Assembly: GCA_036555585.1 (NCBI GenBank)
Contig: DATBLE010000039.1
Coordinates: 8,906-72,905 of the forward strand
Origin: DATBLE01 sp036555585
GTDB taxonomy: Bacteria > Actinomycetota > Thermoleophilia > Gaiellales > Gaiellaceae
DNA length: 64,000 bases
Direction: 5' to 3'
The number at the start of each line of letters is the position of its first letter. The stretch's first letter is position 1. Below the pieces are notes generated by a model. The model was given only the letters and a program-made list of their open reading frames with translations, had not been told where the DNA came from and searched no databases. Made by a program: the position numbers and the translations under genes. This document shows positions 48,517-58,646 of this stretch, one piece after another.

Positions 48517-48523
48517 AGGAGGA
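48517..48523 (+). promoter_or_regulatory. Strong Shine-Dalgarno sequence deciding the mmsA start
   Basis: AGGAGGA ends seven bases before the ATG at 48530, which fixes the start even though the frame is open from 48476. TAGGCT at 48495-48500 could be its -10 box. Confidence 0.6.
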
Positions 48524-48529
48524 ACACGC

Positions 48530-50044
<1,515 letters not shown>

Positions 50045-50048
50045 AGGA

Positions 50049-50070
50049 GGGACAGGCTTCGGCCTGTCCC
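50049..50070. repeat. Hairpin of the GACAGG/CCTGTC family with TTCG loop, after mmsA
   Basis: GGGACAGGC (50049-50057) pairs with GCCTGTCCC (50062-50070); the loop is TTCG, a very stable tetraloop in RNA. Its place five bases after the mmsA stop suits a terminator, but no T tract follows. Confidence 0.75.
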
Positions 50071-50104
50071 TGCTCTCGGGCGGAAGCGTCGGTCCGGCGG
50101 AAAG

Positions 50105-50130
50105 CAGGGTCAGGCTGAAGCCTGACCCTG
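50105..50130. repeat. Hairpin of the GACAGG-like family overlapping the MOSC gene 3' end
   Basis: CAGGGTCAGGC (50105-50115) pairs with GCCTGACCCTG (50120-50130) across TGAA. It overlaps the last codons of the MOSC gene (VQGQASA). The motif CAGGCTGAAGCC is shared with the 33-bp insertion at 5079. Confidence 0.75.
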
Positions 50131-50640
50131 TACCTCGATCGCATCGCCGACCGCGACCGTCCCGGCCTCGAGGACGCGGCAGTTCATGCCTCGCAGCCGG
50201 CGGTCGCGATGGTCGTTCACCCACGTCAGCGCGTCGAGCCCGAAACGCTCCCGGAACTTCTTGCACCCCGTGTGCGGGGCCGGGGACACCTCCAGCAGCG
50301 CGCTGCCGATCCTGAGCCGGGTGCCGACGGGCAGCGCCTCCTCGGCGAGGTCGAGATCGACGAGGAAGTTGTCGCCCGGGGCGTCGCGCGGAAGGCCGTC
50401 CTGGTTGACGAGCCGGGCGACGCGCACGTTCATCAGCGTTACCTGTGCGTCGACGTCCGGCCGCCTGCCCCGCGACCAGCGGTCGCCCTCGACGCCTCTC
50501 TCGACCGTGACCTCCACGGTCGCGGGTGTGTCGTGCACGCCCTCCTCGACCCGGACGCAGATCAGCTCGACCGTGCCGCTGCCGCGGGGGGCCGGCTCGG
50601 TCGCCGTCCAGCGCGTCTCGAGGTTCTCGGCGGTGAGCAT
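50110..50640 (-). CDS. MOSC-domain protein (176 aa)
   Basis: A beta-rich MOSC domain, related to molybdenum cofactor sulfurase C-terminal domains and YiiM. The conserved Cys is in PHTGCKKFRERFG; VDAQVTLMNVRVARLV and DNFLVDLDLAEEALPVGTRLRIG form the core. These domains handle sulfur carried on cysteine, often for molybdoenzymes, but no molybdoenzyme is encoded here. The last codons lie in a palindromic element. ATG at 50640. Confidence 0.85.
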   Translation of the reverse strand: MLTAENLETRWTATEPAPRGSGTVELICVRVEEGVHDTPATVEVTVERGVEGDRWSRGRRPDVDAQVTLMNVRVARLVNQDGLPRDAPGDNFLVDLDLAEEALPVGTRLRIGSALLEVSPAPHTGCKKFRERFGLDALTWVNDHRDRRLRGMNCRVLEAGTVAVGDAIEVQGQASA

Positions 50641-50669
50641 CGCCTCATCGTACGGGCTGACCGCGCCGA

Positions 50670-51056
50670 CTACTCGCCGAGCGCCTCCAGGTAGCGGACG
50701 AACGCCTCCTGCCGCCGGGTGCTCGCGGCGATCTCGCCCTGCAGCCGGACGATCTCCGCCTCCACCTCCTCGCGCTCGGCCTGCTCGTCACGAGCATCCT
50801 CGACGCCGCCGCCGGTGAGCTCCAGCCACTCCTCGTCCTCCTCGACCGCAGGCGTCCCCTGGAGCGCGGGGCGAACGACGTCGACGTCCTCCGGCGAGAG
50901 CCGCGCGAACACCTCCTCGTCGAAGCGTTCCCCGTCGAGCTCGACTACGAGCCTGGCGATCTCCTCCTCCAGCGCGGCGGCCCGCCCGCGCTCGAACTCC
51001 AGCTCCTCGGTCGCCTGCCGCCGGCGCTGGGCTCGTGCGATCGCGACGCGGTCCAC
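50670..51056 (-). CDS. Uncharacterised coiled-coil protein (128 aa)
   Basis: I recognise no named family. The sequence is highly charged, with heptad-rich helices at both ends: RRRQATEELEFERGRAAALE and EREEVEAEIVRLQGEIA. The middle (FARLSPEDVDVVRPALQG) is acidic. No signal or membrane segment. The GTG at 51056 is chosen because the upstream in-frame extension is Arg/Pro-rich and would run into the neighbouring promoter. It is 29 bp from the MOSC gene and may be co-transcribed with it. Confidence 0.6.
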   Translation of the reverse strand: MDRVAIARAQRRRQATEELEFERGRAAALEEEIARLVVELDGERFDEEVFARLSPEDVDVVRPALQGTPAVEEDEEWLELTGGGVEDARDEQAEREEVEAEIVRLQGEIAASTRRQEAFVRYLEALGE

Positions 51057-51107
51057 GGGCCAACGATAGTGCGGTCGTCCGGCACGAGCGCCGTTGGCGG
51101 CTCGGAT

Positions 51108-51122
51108 TGCATACTGTATTTT
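51108..51122 (+). promoter_or_regulatory. Probable GntR operator and -10 region
   Basis: TTGCATACTGTATTT contains the imperfect palindrome ATACTGTAT and a -10-like TATTTT (51117-51122). A related sequence, ATGCAATACT, occurs at 62809-62818 between the divergent creatininase and hydrolase genes. Confidence 0.45.
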
Positions 51123-51162
51123 CCTCCCGGTGGCCGGGACGCTGGACAAGGGGGAAGGCCTC

Positions 51163-51831
51163 GTGCGCAACGCGAGCCTGGCGGCCACGGAGCTGATCCG
51201 GGAGGCGATCCTCGACGGCAGGCTTCAGCCCGGACAGCGTCTGAAGGAGGAGGACCTCGCCCGGCAGCTCGGGATCAGCCGGACGCCCGTGCGCGAGGCG
51301 CTGCTGATGCTCCAGGTCGAGGGGCTGATCGTGGCGACGCCGAATCGAGGCGCCACGGTGCGGGTGCACACGCCCGACGACCTCGACGACCTCTACGGCC
51401 TGCGCGCCCTGCTCGAAGGCCACGCCGCCCGGCGGGCGGGCGTGCGGATCAACGAGGAGCAGGTCGCCGAGCTGCGCGAGAGCTGCGACCGGTTCGACGC
51501 GCTCGAGCCGGAGGACGAGCTGCGCGAGCTCGTCCGCGAGAACATGTTCTTCCACAACACGATCCTCGAGGTCGCGGGCAGCGCCCGGCTGGGCAGCATG
51601 GTGCGCCGGGTGATCGAGCTGCCCCTGGTCTACAAATCGTACATCTGGTACTCGCCCGACCAGAAGCGGATCTCGTCGCACTACCACCGGCAGATCGTCA
51701 ACGCCCTGGCGAGCGGGGACGCCGAGCGCGCCGAGCTGATCATGAAGGAGCACGTCTTCGAGGCGCGGGACCTGCTCGTCGCCCGGCTCAGAGCCGAGGA
51801 GAGCGCCGCGCCGGCCGAGGCGCACGCGTGA
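51163..51831 (+). CDS. GntR-family transcriptional regulator, FadR/FCD type (222 aa)
   Basis: An N-terminal winged helix (TELIREAILDGRLQPGQRL, LARQLGISRTPVREALLML) is followed by an all-helical FCD ligand domain with metal-binding-type His/Asp (LVRENMFFHNTIL, SSHYHRQIVNAL). It likely binds an acid or CoA-linked intermediate and controls the catabolic operon that starts 4 bp before its stop. Start: GTG at 51163 with GGGGGAAGG upstream; GTG at 51130, seven bases after a -10-like TATTTT, is a leaderless alternative. Confidence 0.88.
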   Translation: MRNASLAATELIREAILDGRLQPGQRLKEEDLARQLGISRTPVREALLMLQVEGLIVATPNRGATVRVHTPDDLDDLYGLRALLEGHAARRAGVRINEEQVAELRESCDRFDALEPEDELRELVRENMFFHNTILEVAGSARLGSMVRRVIELPLVYKSYIWYSPDQKRISSHYHRQIVNALASGDAERAELIMKEHVFEARDLLVARLRAEESAAPAEAHA

Positions 51832-53081
51832 CCGACGCCGCCGCCGCGACCGAGCGCACCCTGCGTCCCGCGACCGACGGCCCCGGCCCGCTCGCCGGTG
51901 TCCGGGTGGTCGAGCTGGGGATGCTGCTCGCGGGGCCGTTCACGGGGCGGCTGCTCGGCGACATGGGCGCGGAGATCATCAAGGTCGAGCCGCCCGGTCA
52001 GCCCGACCCGCTGCGCGACTGGGGCCACGCGCGGTACGAGGGACGGTCGCTCTGGTGGCCGGTGCAGTCGCGGAACAAGAAGTGCGTCACGCTCAACCTG
52101 CGCGAGGAACGGGGACAGGAGCTCCTGCTGGGGCTCGTGGCGCAGAGCGACGTCCTGGTCGAGAACTTCCGCCCCGGAACGCTCGAGCGGTGGAACCTCG
52201 CGCCGGAGCGGCTCTGGGAGGCCAACCCCGGGCTCGTGATCGCCCGCGTCTCCGGCTACGGCCAGACCGGTCCGTACGCGCCGCGTGCCGGCTTCGCCTC
52301 GGTGTCGGAGGCGATGGGCGGGATCCGCTACATCAACGGCTTCCCGGACGAGCCGCCGCCGCGGATCCACATCTCGCTGGGCGACTCGCTCGCCGGGATG
52401 TTCGCGGCCCAGGGCATCCTCGCCGCGCTGTACCGGCGCGACGCGCTCGGGGGCGGGCGCGGCCAGGTGGTCGACGTCTCGCTGATGGAGGCGTGCTTCG
52501 CCCTGCTGGAGAGCATGGTCCCCGAGTACGACCGGCTCGGCATCGTCCGCGGCCCCGGCGGGACCGGGCTGAAGGGCGTCGCGCCCTCCAACATCTTCAA
52601 GTCGAGCGACGGCAAGTGGATGGTGATCGCCGCGAACGCGGACAAGGTGTTCGGCCGGCTGTGCGAGGCGATGGGCCAGGCGGAGCTGGCGGAGGACCCG
52701 CGGTTCGCGACCCACGTCGCCCGCGGCGAGCACCAGGAGGAGCTCGAGGGCATCGTCGCCGAGTGGGCATCGCGGCACACCGCGGCCGAGATCGACTCGG
52801 TGCTCAATGACGCCGGCGTGATCTGCGGGCCGATCTACACGATCGCCGACATCTTCGAGGACGACCAGTTCCGCGCCCGCGAGATGCTGGTCGAGCACCA
52901 CGACCCGGAGTTCGGCTCTTACCTCGGCCCCGGGATCGTCCCCAAGTTCTCGGAGACGCCCGGCGAGGTGCGCTGGTCGGCGACCTGGGAGGAGGGAAGC
53001 CACAACGAGGACGTCTACGGCGGGCTGCTCGGGCTCTCCGACGACGAGGTCGCCCAGCTGAAGGAGGACGGGGTCCTTTGA
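51828..53081 (+). CDS. CaiB/BaiF-type (class III) CoA transferase (417 aa)
   Basis: A class III CoA transferase moving CoA between carboxylic acids through aspartyl intermediates. PLAGVRVVELGMLLAGPFTGRLLGDMGAEIIKVE opens the family fold; the catalytic Asp is expected in HISLGDSLAGMFAAQG, and SGYGQTGP is present. Followed at once by an HMG-CoA-lyase-like gene, the pair resembles the succinyl-CoA:citramalate CoA-transferase and citramalyl-CoA lyase pair known from Chloroflexus; the substrate is inferred. GTG at 51828 overlaps the regulator stop (GTGA). Confidence 0.88.
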   Translation: MTDAAAATERTLRPATDGPGPLAGVRVVELGMLLAGPFTGRLLGDMGAEIIKVEPPGQPDPLRDWGHARYEGRSLWWPVQSRNKKCVTLNLREERGQELLLGLVAQSDVLVENFRPGTLERWNLAPERLWEANPGLVIARVSGYGQTGPYAPRAGFASVSEAMGGIRYINGFPDEPPPRIHISLGDSLAGMFAAQGILAALYRRDALGGGRGQVVDVSLMEACFALLESMVPEYDRLGIVRGPGGTGLKGVAPSNIFKSSDGKWMVIAANADKVFGRLCEAMGQAELAEDPRFATHVARGEHQEELEGIVAEWASRHTAAEIDSVLNDAGVICGPIYTIADIFEDDQFRAREMLVEHHDPEFGSYLGPGIVPKFSETPGEVRWSATWEEGSHNEDVYGGLLGLSDDEVAQLKEDGVL

Positions 53082-53992
53082 CGGTCACGATCTGCGACGT
53101 CGGGCCGCGCGACGGCCTCCAGAACGAGGAGAAGCACCTCGACCCGGAGACGCGCGCCGAGCTCGTCAACCGGCTCGCCGACGCCGGCCTGCCCCGGATC
53201 GAGGCGGTCAGCTTCGTCAACCCGGCCCGAGTCCCGCAGATGGCCGGCGCCGAGGAGGTGGTCGCCGGCATCGAGCGCCGGGACGGCGTCGCCTACGCGG
53301 GCCTCGTCCTGAACGAGCGCGGCTACGACCGGCTGGCCGCGACCCGGCTCGACGAGGTGCACGTGGCCTTCGCCGCCACGGAGAGCTTCAACCGCCGCAA
53401 CCAGAACGCCTCGCCGGAGGAGTCGCTCGCCGCGGCCACGGCGATCGTCGAGCGTGCCCACGCGGACGGAATCCGAGCGACGGTGACCGTCGGCGTCGCC
53501 TTCGGCTGCCCGTTCGAAGGCCGGGTGGACCCCGGCCAAGTCCTCGGCTTCGCCGAGATCTTGGCTAGAAGTGGCGCCGACGAGATCGTCTTCGCGGACA
53601 CCGTGGGAGTCGCCGTTCCGCGGCAGGTCAAGGAGCTCGTCGGCCAAGCGCTGCCTCTCGTGCGCAAGGCGGCGGAGCCGCCTTGCGCACTAGGCGTGCA
53701 CTTGCACAACACGCGCAACACCGGCTTCGCGAACGCGTACGCGGCGCTGGAGGCGGGCGCGACCGTGCTGGACGCGTCGGTCGGCGGCCTGGGCGGCTGC
53801 CCCTTCGCCCCGCGCGCGACCGGGAACATCTGCACGGAGGATCTCGTCTACATGCTCCACGGCGAGGGTGTCGAGACCGGCATCGACCTCGCCGCGCTGA
53901 TCACCGTCGCCGAGTGGCTCGAAGGCCGGCTCGGCAAGCAACTACCTGGACAGGTCTACCGCGCCGGCACCTTCGCGCCGGTCGCGGCCTGA
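53078..53992 (+). CDS. HMG-CoA-lyase-family C-C lyase (304 aa)
   Basis: A TIM-barrel lyase of the HMGL family, cleaving a 3-hydroxy-3-methyl acyl-CoA to an acetyl-CoA and a keto acid. DVGPRDGLQNE at residues 7-17 gives the catalytic Arg/Asp; the metal His pair is in HLHNTRNTG (Asn replaces the usual Asp) and the active-site Cys in GGLGGCPFAPRATGN. HMG-CoA and citramalyl-CoA are both possible. The TTG at 53078 overlaps the previous stop (TTGA). Two CTAG-footed hairpins, with clusters of rare codons (TTG GCT AGA AGT; CTA; CCT), lie at 53535-53568 and 53660-53693. Confidence 0.87.
   Translation: MTVTICDVGPRDGLQNEEKHLDPETRAELVNRLADAGLPRIEAVSFVNPARVPQMAGAEEVVAGIERRDGVAYAGLVLNERGYDRLAATRLDEVHVAFAATESFNRRNQNASPEESLAAATAIVERAHADGIRATVTVGVAFGCPFEGRVDPGQVLGFAEILARSGADEIVFADTVGVAVPRQVKELVGQALPLVRKAAEPPCALGVHLHNTRNTGFANAYAALEAGATVLDASVGGLGGCPFAPRATGNICTEDLVYMLHGEGVETGIDLAALITVAEWLEGRLGKQLPGQVYRAGTFAPVAA
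53535..53568 (-). repeat. CTAG-footed imperfect hairpin inside the lyase gene
   Basis: GCCAAGTCCTCGGC (53535-53548) pairs with GCCGAGATCTTGGC (53552-53565) with two mismatches and a TTC loop. CTAG follows at 53565-53568. Confidence 0.6.
53660..53693 (-). repeat. CTAG-footed perfect hairpin inside the lyase gene
   Basis: Perfect 14-bp arms GTGCGCAAGGCGGC (53660-53673) and GCCGCCTTGCGCAC (53677-53690) with a GGA loop; CTAG at 53690-53693. It encodes VRKAAEPPCALG, just before the conserved metal-binding histidines. Confidence 0.75.
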
Positions 53993-54004
53993 GAGGGAGG
54001 AACG

Positions 54005-56071
54005 ATGGCGTACAGATTGGGGGTGGACGTCGGCGGCACCTTCACCGACCTCTTCCTCGTCGGGGACGGAAACGGCGACGGCGGCGGTCGCTTCCGGGTG
54101 AAGACGCCGTCGACGCCCGCCGACCCGTCGGAGGGCGTGCTCGCCGGCGTGCGCCGCATCTGCGAGGAGGCCGGGATCGACGTCGGCGACATCCGGAACA
54201 TCCTCCACGGGACGACCGTGGCCACGAACGCGGTGCTCGAGTCGAAGGGCGCGCGCGTCGGCCTGATCACGACCGTCGGCTTCCAGCAGATCCTGCACCT
54301 GGCGCGCTCGCAGACCCCCGGCCCGCTGGCGGGCTGGATCATCATGATCAAGCCCGACCCGCCCGCCTCGCTGGCCGACACGCGCGAGGCGGTCGAGCGG
54401 ATGGACGCCCGCGGCGAGCCGATCGTGCCGGTCGACGTCGAGCAGGTCGAGGGGGTCGTGCGCGACCTGGTCGAGTCGGGCGTCGAGACGCTGACGGTGG
54501 CGCTGATCAACTCGTACGTGAACGGCGAGCACGAGCGGCAGATCGGGGAGATCGTCGAGCGGCTCTACCCGGGCTTCCCGGTCACGCTCTCGTCAGAGGT
54601 CCTCCCGGAGTTCCGCGAGTACGAGCGGGCGCTGACCGCCTGCATGAACTCGTACGTCCGCCCGAAGGTGGCCGACTACGTCAACCGCCTCCAGGAGCAG
54701 CTGGGGGGAATCGGGGCGAAGGCGGACGTCAACATCCTCCGCTCCGACGCGGGCCTGATGACGACGCGCGAGGCGGCGCGCAACCCGATCTACGGCGTGC
54801 TCTCGGGCCCGTCCGGCGGGGTGGCCGGCGCCCTGTTCGTCGCGCGCAAAGCAGGCTTCGACGACATCCTCGCCTTCGACATGGGCGGCACCTCCACCGA
54901 CGTCGCCCTCTGCCAGAACGGCCAGCCGACGATCGGGCGCGAGACCGCGATCGGCCACTTCCGGATCAAGGTGCCCTCGGTGAACGTGCACACGGTCGGC
55001 GCGGGCGGCGGCTCGATCGCCCACGTCCCCGAGCTGACCAGGGCGCTGCGCGTCGGCCCGCAGTCGGCGGGCGCCGAGCCGGGCCCGGCGGCATACGGCA
55101 AGGGCGGCGCCGAGCCGACCGTCACCGACGCCAACGTCGTGCTCGGGCACCTGCCGCCGTCGCTGCTCGGCGGCGAGATGCAGCTCGACGTCGAGGCCGC
55201 CCGCGCCGCCGTCCAGAAGATCGCCGACGCGATGGGCCTCGACTCGGTCGAGCAGGCGGCCGAGGGGATCGTCGCGATCGTCAACGAGAACATGGCGGGC
55301 GCGCTGCGGCTCGTCTCCGTCCAGCGCGGCCACGACCCGCGCGAGTTCGCGCTCGTCGCCTACGGCGGCGCCGGCCCGCTGCACGCCAACGCACTGGCGA
55401 GCCTGATGGGCTCCTTCCCGGTGATCGTCCCGCCGGCGCCCGGGCTCCTCTGTGCGATCGGCGACCTCGTCGCCGACTTCCGCGACGAGTTCGCGCAGAC
55501 GTACATCCGGCTGCTTGCCGACGCGAGCGGCAGCGACGTCGCCGAGATCCTCGACGGGCTCGGGACGCGGGCGAACGAGTGGCTTGAGGGCGAGGGCATC
55601 CCTGCCGAGGCCCGGCGGATCCTGTACAGCGCGGATATGCGCTACCACCGCCAGGGCTACGAGATCCCGGTCGCGCTCGAGCCCGGCGAGGTGCGCTCGG
55701 ACGGGCTGGCCGACCTGGAGGAGCGCTTCAACGGCCTGCACGAGCAGCTCTACGGGTTCCGCATGCCCGGCACCGCCTGCGAGATCGTCAACCTGCGCGC
55801 GGTCGGCTACGGCTCGGTGCCGAAGCCCGAGCTGCCGGTCGGCGAGGCGGGCGGCTCCGACGCCTCGGCGGCGGTCGTCGACGAGCACCAGGTCGTCTTC
55901 GAGGGCAAGCGGGTGCCGACGAAGATCTACGACCGCTCGAAGCTCGAGCCGGGAGCGTCGCTCGAGGGCCCCGCGATCGTCACCGAGTTCGACTCGACCA
56001 CGGTGGTCCTGCCCGGCCACCGCGCCGAGGTCGACGTGAACTTCAACATCCTGATCACCCCCGACGAGTGA
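54005..56071 (+). CDS. hyuA: Hydantoinase/oxoprolinase family protein, subunit A (688 aa)
   Basis: The ATP-binding subunit of an ATP-dependent cyclic-amide hydrolase (N-methylhydantoinase, 5-oxoprolinase) or related carboxylase. The actin-like ATPase motifs are LGVDVGGTFTDLFLV at the start and FDMGGTSTDVALC near residue 297; HGTTVATNAVLE is also conserved. 688 residues is normal. GGGAGGA six bases before the ATG at 54005 is a strong Shine-Dalgarno sequence. The B subunit follows at once. Which ring it opens is not known; the downstream amidase suggests an N-carbamoyl or amic acid product. Confidence 0.9.
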   Translation: MAYRLGVDVGGTFTDLFLVGDGNGDGGGRFRVKTPSTPADPSEGVLAGVRRICEEAGIDVGDIRNILHGTTVATNAVLESKGARVGLITTVGFQQILHLARSQTPGPLAGWIIMIKPDPPASLADTREAVERMDARGEPIVPVDVEQVEGVVRDLVESGVETLTVALINSYVNGEHERQIGEIVERLYPGFPVTLSSEVLPEFREYERALTACMNSYVRPKVADYVNRLQEQLGGIGAKADVNILRSDAGLMTTREAARNPIYGVLSGPSGGVAGALFVARKAGFDDILAFDMGGTSTDVALCQNGQPTIGRETAIGHFRIKVPSVNVHTVGAGGGSIAHVPELTRALRVGPQSAGAEPGPAAYGKGGAEPTVTDANVVLGHLPPSLLGGEMQLDVEAARAAVQKIADAMGLDSVEQAAEGIVAIVNENMAGALRLVSVQRGHDPREFALVAYGGAGPLHANALASLMGSFPVIVPPAPGLLCAIGDLVADFRDEFAQTYIRLLADASGSDVAEILDGLGTRANEWLEGEGIPAEARRILYSADMRYHRQGYEIPVALEPGEVRSDGLADLEERFNGLHEQLYGFRMPGTACEIVNLRAVGYGSVPKPELPVGEAGGSDASAAVVDEHQVVFEGKRVPTKIYDRSKLEPGASLEGPAIVTEFDSTTVVLPGHRAEVDVNFNILITPDE

Positions 56072-56082
56072 GCGAGGGAGAG

Positions 56083-58020
56083 ATGGCAGTCACCGAAGAG
56101 CTCCGCATCGCAGAGATCCCCGACCTGGAGGTCGACCCGGTCACCCTCGACATCATCGAGGGTGCGCTGAAGAGCGCCCGCTACGAGATGGACGCCGTGC
56201 TCTTCCGCTCGGCGATGAGCCCCGTCATCCGCGAGCAGCACGACGAGTTCCCGATGATCACCGACCCGCGCGGGCGGATGGTCGTCGGCCAGTTCGGCGC
56301 CTACATCAACGAGATGATGGAGGACTGGGACCGTGGCGTGTACCCGGGCGACGTGATCCTCACCTCCGACCCGTTCAAGTGCTCGGCCTCGATCTCGCAC
56401 ACGAACGACTGGCTCGTGCTGGTGCCGATCTTCTACGAGGACGAGCTGGTCGGCTGGTCGTCGCAGTTCGGCCACCAGATGGACGCCGGCGGCCCGCTCC
56501 CCGGCTCGCTGCCGACCGGGGCGAAGACGATCTTCGAGGAGGGGATCATCATCCCGCCGATCAAGATCATCGAGCGGGGCGAGCCGCAGGAGGACGTGCT
56601 GCGGCTGATCTTCAACAACGTCCGGCTGCCGGAGATGAACCGGGCCGACCTGTTCGCGATCGTCGCGGGCTGCCGAGCCGGCGAGAAGCGGGTGATCGAG
56701 CTCTGCGAGCGCTTCGGCAAGGAGACGTACCTCGCCGGGCTGCAGGCGCTGCTCGACCGCACCTACGAGGCGATGCGCACGCTGATCCAGCTGGCGATCC
56801 CCGAGGAGCCGCAGTCGTTCGAGGACTGGATCGACGACGACGGGCTCGGCAACGGGCCCTACAAGATGAAGCTCACGATCTGGCGCGAGGGCGACCACGC
56901 CTTCTTCGACTGGTCGGGCACCGACCCGCAGGCGCTCGGGCCGATCAACTTCTACCTCTCGGAAGGCATGTTCAAGATGTTCATCGGGATCTACCTGATC
57001 ATGGTCAACGATCCCCAGATCCTCTTCAACGACGGCTTCTATCCGCTGCTGCACGTGGTCATGCCGGAGGGCTCGCTGCTCCGTCCGCGGTTCCCGGCGG
57101 CGCTCGGCTGTCGCACGCACGCGCTGGCGCGGCAGTTCGACGTGCTCGGCGGCGCGCTGGTCAAGCAGGCGCCCGAGCTGAACACCGCAGCCGGGTACGG
57201 CACGAGCCCCTACATGCTCTACTCGGGGTGGGACTCGAAGGGGGAGTTCTACTACTCGATGGAGATCCTCTACGGCGGCATCCCGGGCCGGCCGATCGGG
57301 GACGGCATGGACGGCCACTCGTGGTGGCCGCTGTTCGAGAACATCCCGACCGAGTACCTGGAGGCTTACTACCCCCTGCGGATCGACGGCTACACGACCG
57401 TCACCGACTCGGGCGGCGCCGGCTTCCACCGCGGCGGCAACGCGGTCGAGAAGCGCTACGTCTACCTCGAGCCGGGCGAGGTCTCGATCCACGACGACCG
57501 CTGGCTGACCCGCCCGTGGGGCGTGCTCGGCGGCGAGCCCGGCGGGCGCTCGGAGAAGATCCTGCGCCGCGCCGACGGCACCGAGGAGCGGCTGCCGTCC
57601 AAGTGCGACAACATCGCGGTCGAGCCCGGCGACATGCTCGTCTACCGGACGGCCGGAGGCGGCGGCTGGAAGGACCGGCTCGACCGGCCGGTCGAGGCGG
57701 TCGTCCGCGACGTCTCCTTCGGTCTCGTCTCGCGCGAGCAGGCGAAGGCGGGCTACGGCGTGATCCTGAACGACGACGGCACGGCCGACCTGGAGGGGAC
57801 CGAGGCCGAGCGCCAGCGCCAGCGCGAGGAGCGAGGCGACGCACTGCCGTTCGACTTCGGTCCTCCGCTGGAGGAGGTGCTGGCGCGCTGCAAGGAGGAG
57901 ACCGGCCTCGACCCGCCGGTTCCGGCCACGCCCCTGCGTTGGTCGCCCCTCGAGCCGGGCGACGAGGCGCTCGCGCGCGTGCGGGCGGGGGACGACATCC
58001 CGGAGCCGGCCAAGGCGTGA
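56083..58020 (+). CDS. hyuB: Hydantoinase/oxoprolinase family protein, subunit B (645 aa)
   Basis: The second subunit of the ATP-dependent hydrolase. VDPVTLDIIEGALKSARYEM near the N terminus, FPMITDPRGRMVVGQFG, and TDSGGAGFHRGGNAVEKRYV are family blocks, with GVLGGEPGGRSEKI and VYRTAGGGGWKDRLDRPVEAV at the end. The ATG at 56083 has GAGGGAG just upstream; the GTG at 56068 overlapping the A-subunit stop is an alternative. It overlaps the isochorismatase-family gene by 4 bp. It should form a complex with the A subunit. Confidence 0.9.
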   Translation: MAVTEELRIAEIPDLEVDPVTLDIIEGALKSARYEMDAVLFRSAMSPVIREQHDEFPMITDPRGRMVVGQFGAYINEMMEDWDRGVYPGDVILTSDPFKCSASISHTNDWLVLVPIFYEDELVGWSSQFGHQMDAGGPLPGSLPTGAKTIFEEGIIIPPIKIIERGEPQEDVLRLIFNNVRLPEMNRADLFAIVAGCRAGEKRVIELCERFGKETYLAGLQALLDRTYEAMRTLIQLAIPEEPQSFEDWIDDDGLGNGPYKMKLTIWREGDHAFFDWSGTDPQALGPINFYLSEGMFKMFIGIYLIMVNDPQILFNDGFYPLLHVVMPEGSLLRPRFPAALGCRTHALARQFDVLGGALVKQAPELNTAAGYGTSPYMLYSGWDSKGEFYYSMEILYGGIPGRPIGDGMDGHSWWPLFENIPTEYLEAYYPLRIDGYTTVTDSGGAGFHRGGNAVEKRYVYLEPGEVSIHDDRWLTRPWGVLGGEPGGRSEKILRRADGTEERLPSKCDNIAVEPGDMLVYRTAGGGGWKDRLDRPVEAVVRDVSFGLVSREQAKAGYGVILNDDGTADLEGTEAERQRQREERGDALPFDFGPPLEEVLARCKEETGLDPPVPATPLRWSPLEPGDEALARVRAGDDIPEPAKA

Positions 58021-58646
58021 GGCACGAGGGCTTCCACGGGCGCGCGGGCCTCGGCACGCGGCCCGCGCTGATCGTGGTCGACGTCAACCTCGGCTTCACC
58101 GATCCCGCCTCGCCGCTCGTCTGCGATCTCGACGAGGTCGTGGTCGCGATCGAGCGGCTGCTGGGGGAGGCCCGGCGCGGCGGTCTCCCCGTCGTGTACA
58201 CGACCGTGTCGTACACCGAGGCCGACCGGCGGACGGCGGCCGCGTTCATCGACAAGGTGCCGGCGCTGCTGACGCTCGAGGCCGGCAGCCGCTGGGTGGA
58301 GATCGACCCGCGCATCGCCCCGCGGGAGGACGAGCCGGTGCTGAACAAGCTGTTCGCCTCGGCGTTCCACGGGACGGCGCTGTCGTCGTTCCTGGCCGCC
58401 GAGGGCTGCGACAGCCTGATCGTCACCGGCGCGTCGACCTCGGGCTGCATCCGGGCGACCGCCGTCGACGCGCTCCAGCACGGCTACCGGCCGGTGGTGC
58501 CGCGCGAGGCGGTCGGCGACCGCAACCCCGCGGCGCACGAGGCGAACCTGTACGACATCGACGCCAAGTACGGCGACGTCGTCTCGGTCGACGAGGTCGT
58601 CGCGCACCTGGAGGAGCTGGGCGCAGCTGGGGCACACGCTCGCTGA
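58017..58646 (+). CDS. Isochorismatase-fold amidohydrolase, N-carbamoylsarcosine/maleamate amidase-like (209 aa)
   Basis: A cysteine hydrolase of the isochorismatase fold. The catalytic Asp is in ALIVVDVNLGFTD, the Lys in VLNKLFASAF and the Cys in TGASTSGCIRATAVDA, all present. This group hydrolyses N-carbamoylsarcosine, maleamate or related amides and releases ammonia. Directly after hydantoinase genes and before a LeuC-like gene, it could act on either a carbamoyl amino acid or an amic acid. The GTG at 58017 overlaps hyuB (GTGA). Confidence 0.87.
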   Translation: MRHEGFHGRAGLGTRPALIVVDVNLGFTDPASPLVCDLDEVVVAIERLLGEARRGGLPVVYTTVSYTEADRRTAAAFIDKVPALLTLEAGSRWVEIDPRIAPREDEPVLNKLFASAFHGTALSSFLAAEGCDSLIVTGASTSGCIRATAVDALQHGYRPVVPREAVGDRNPAAHEANLYDIDAKYGDVVSVDEVVAHLEELGAAGAHAR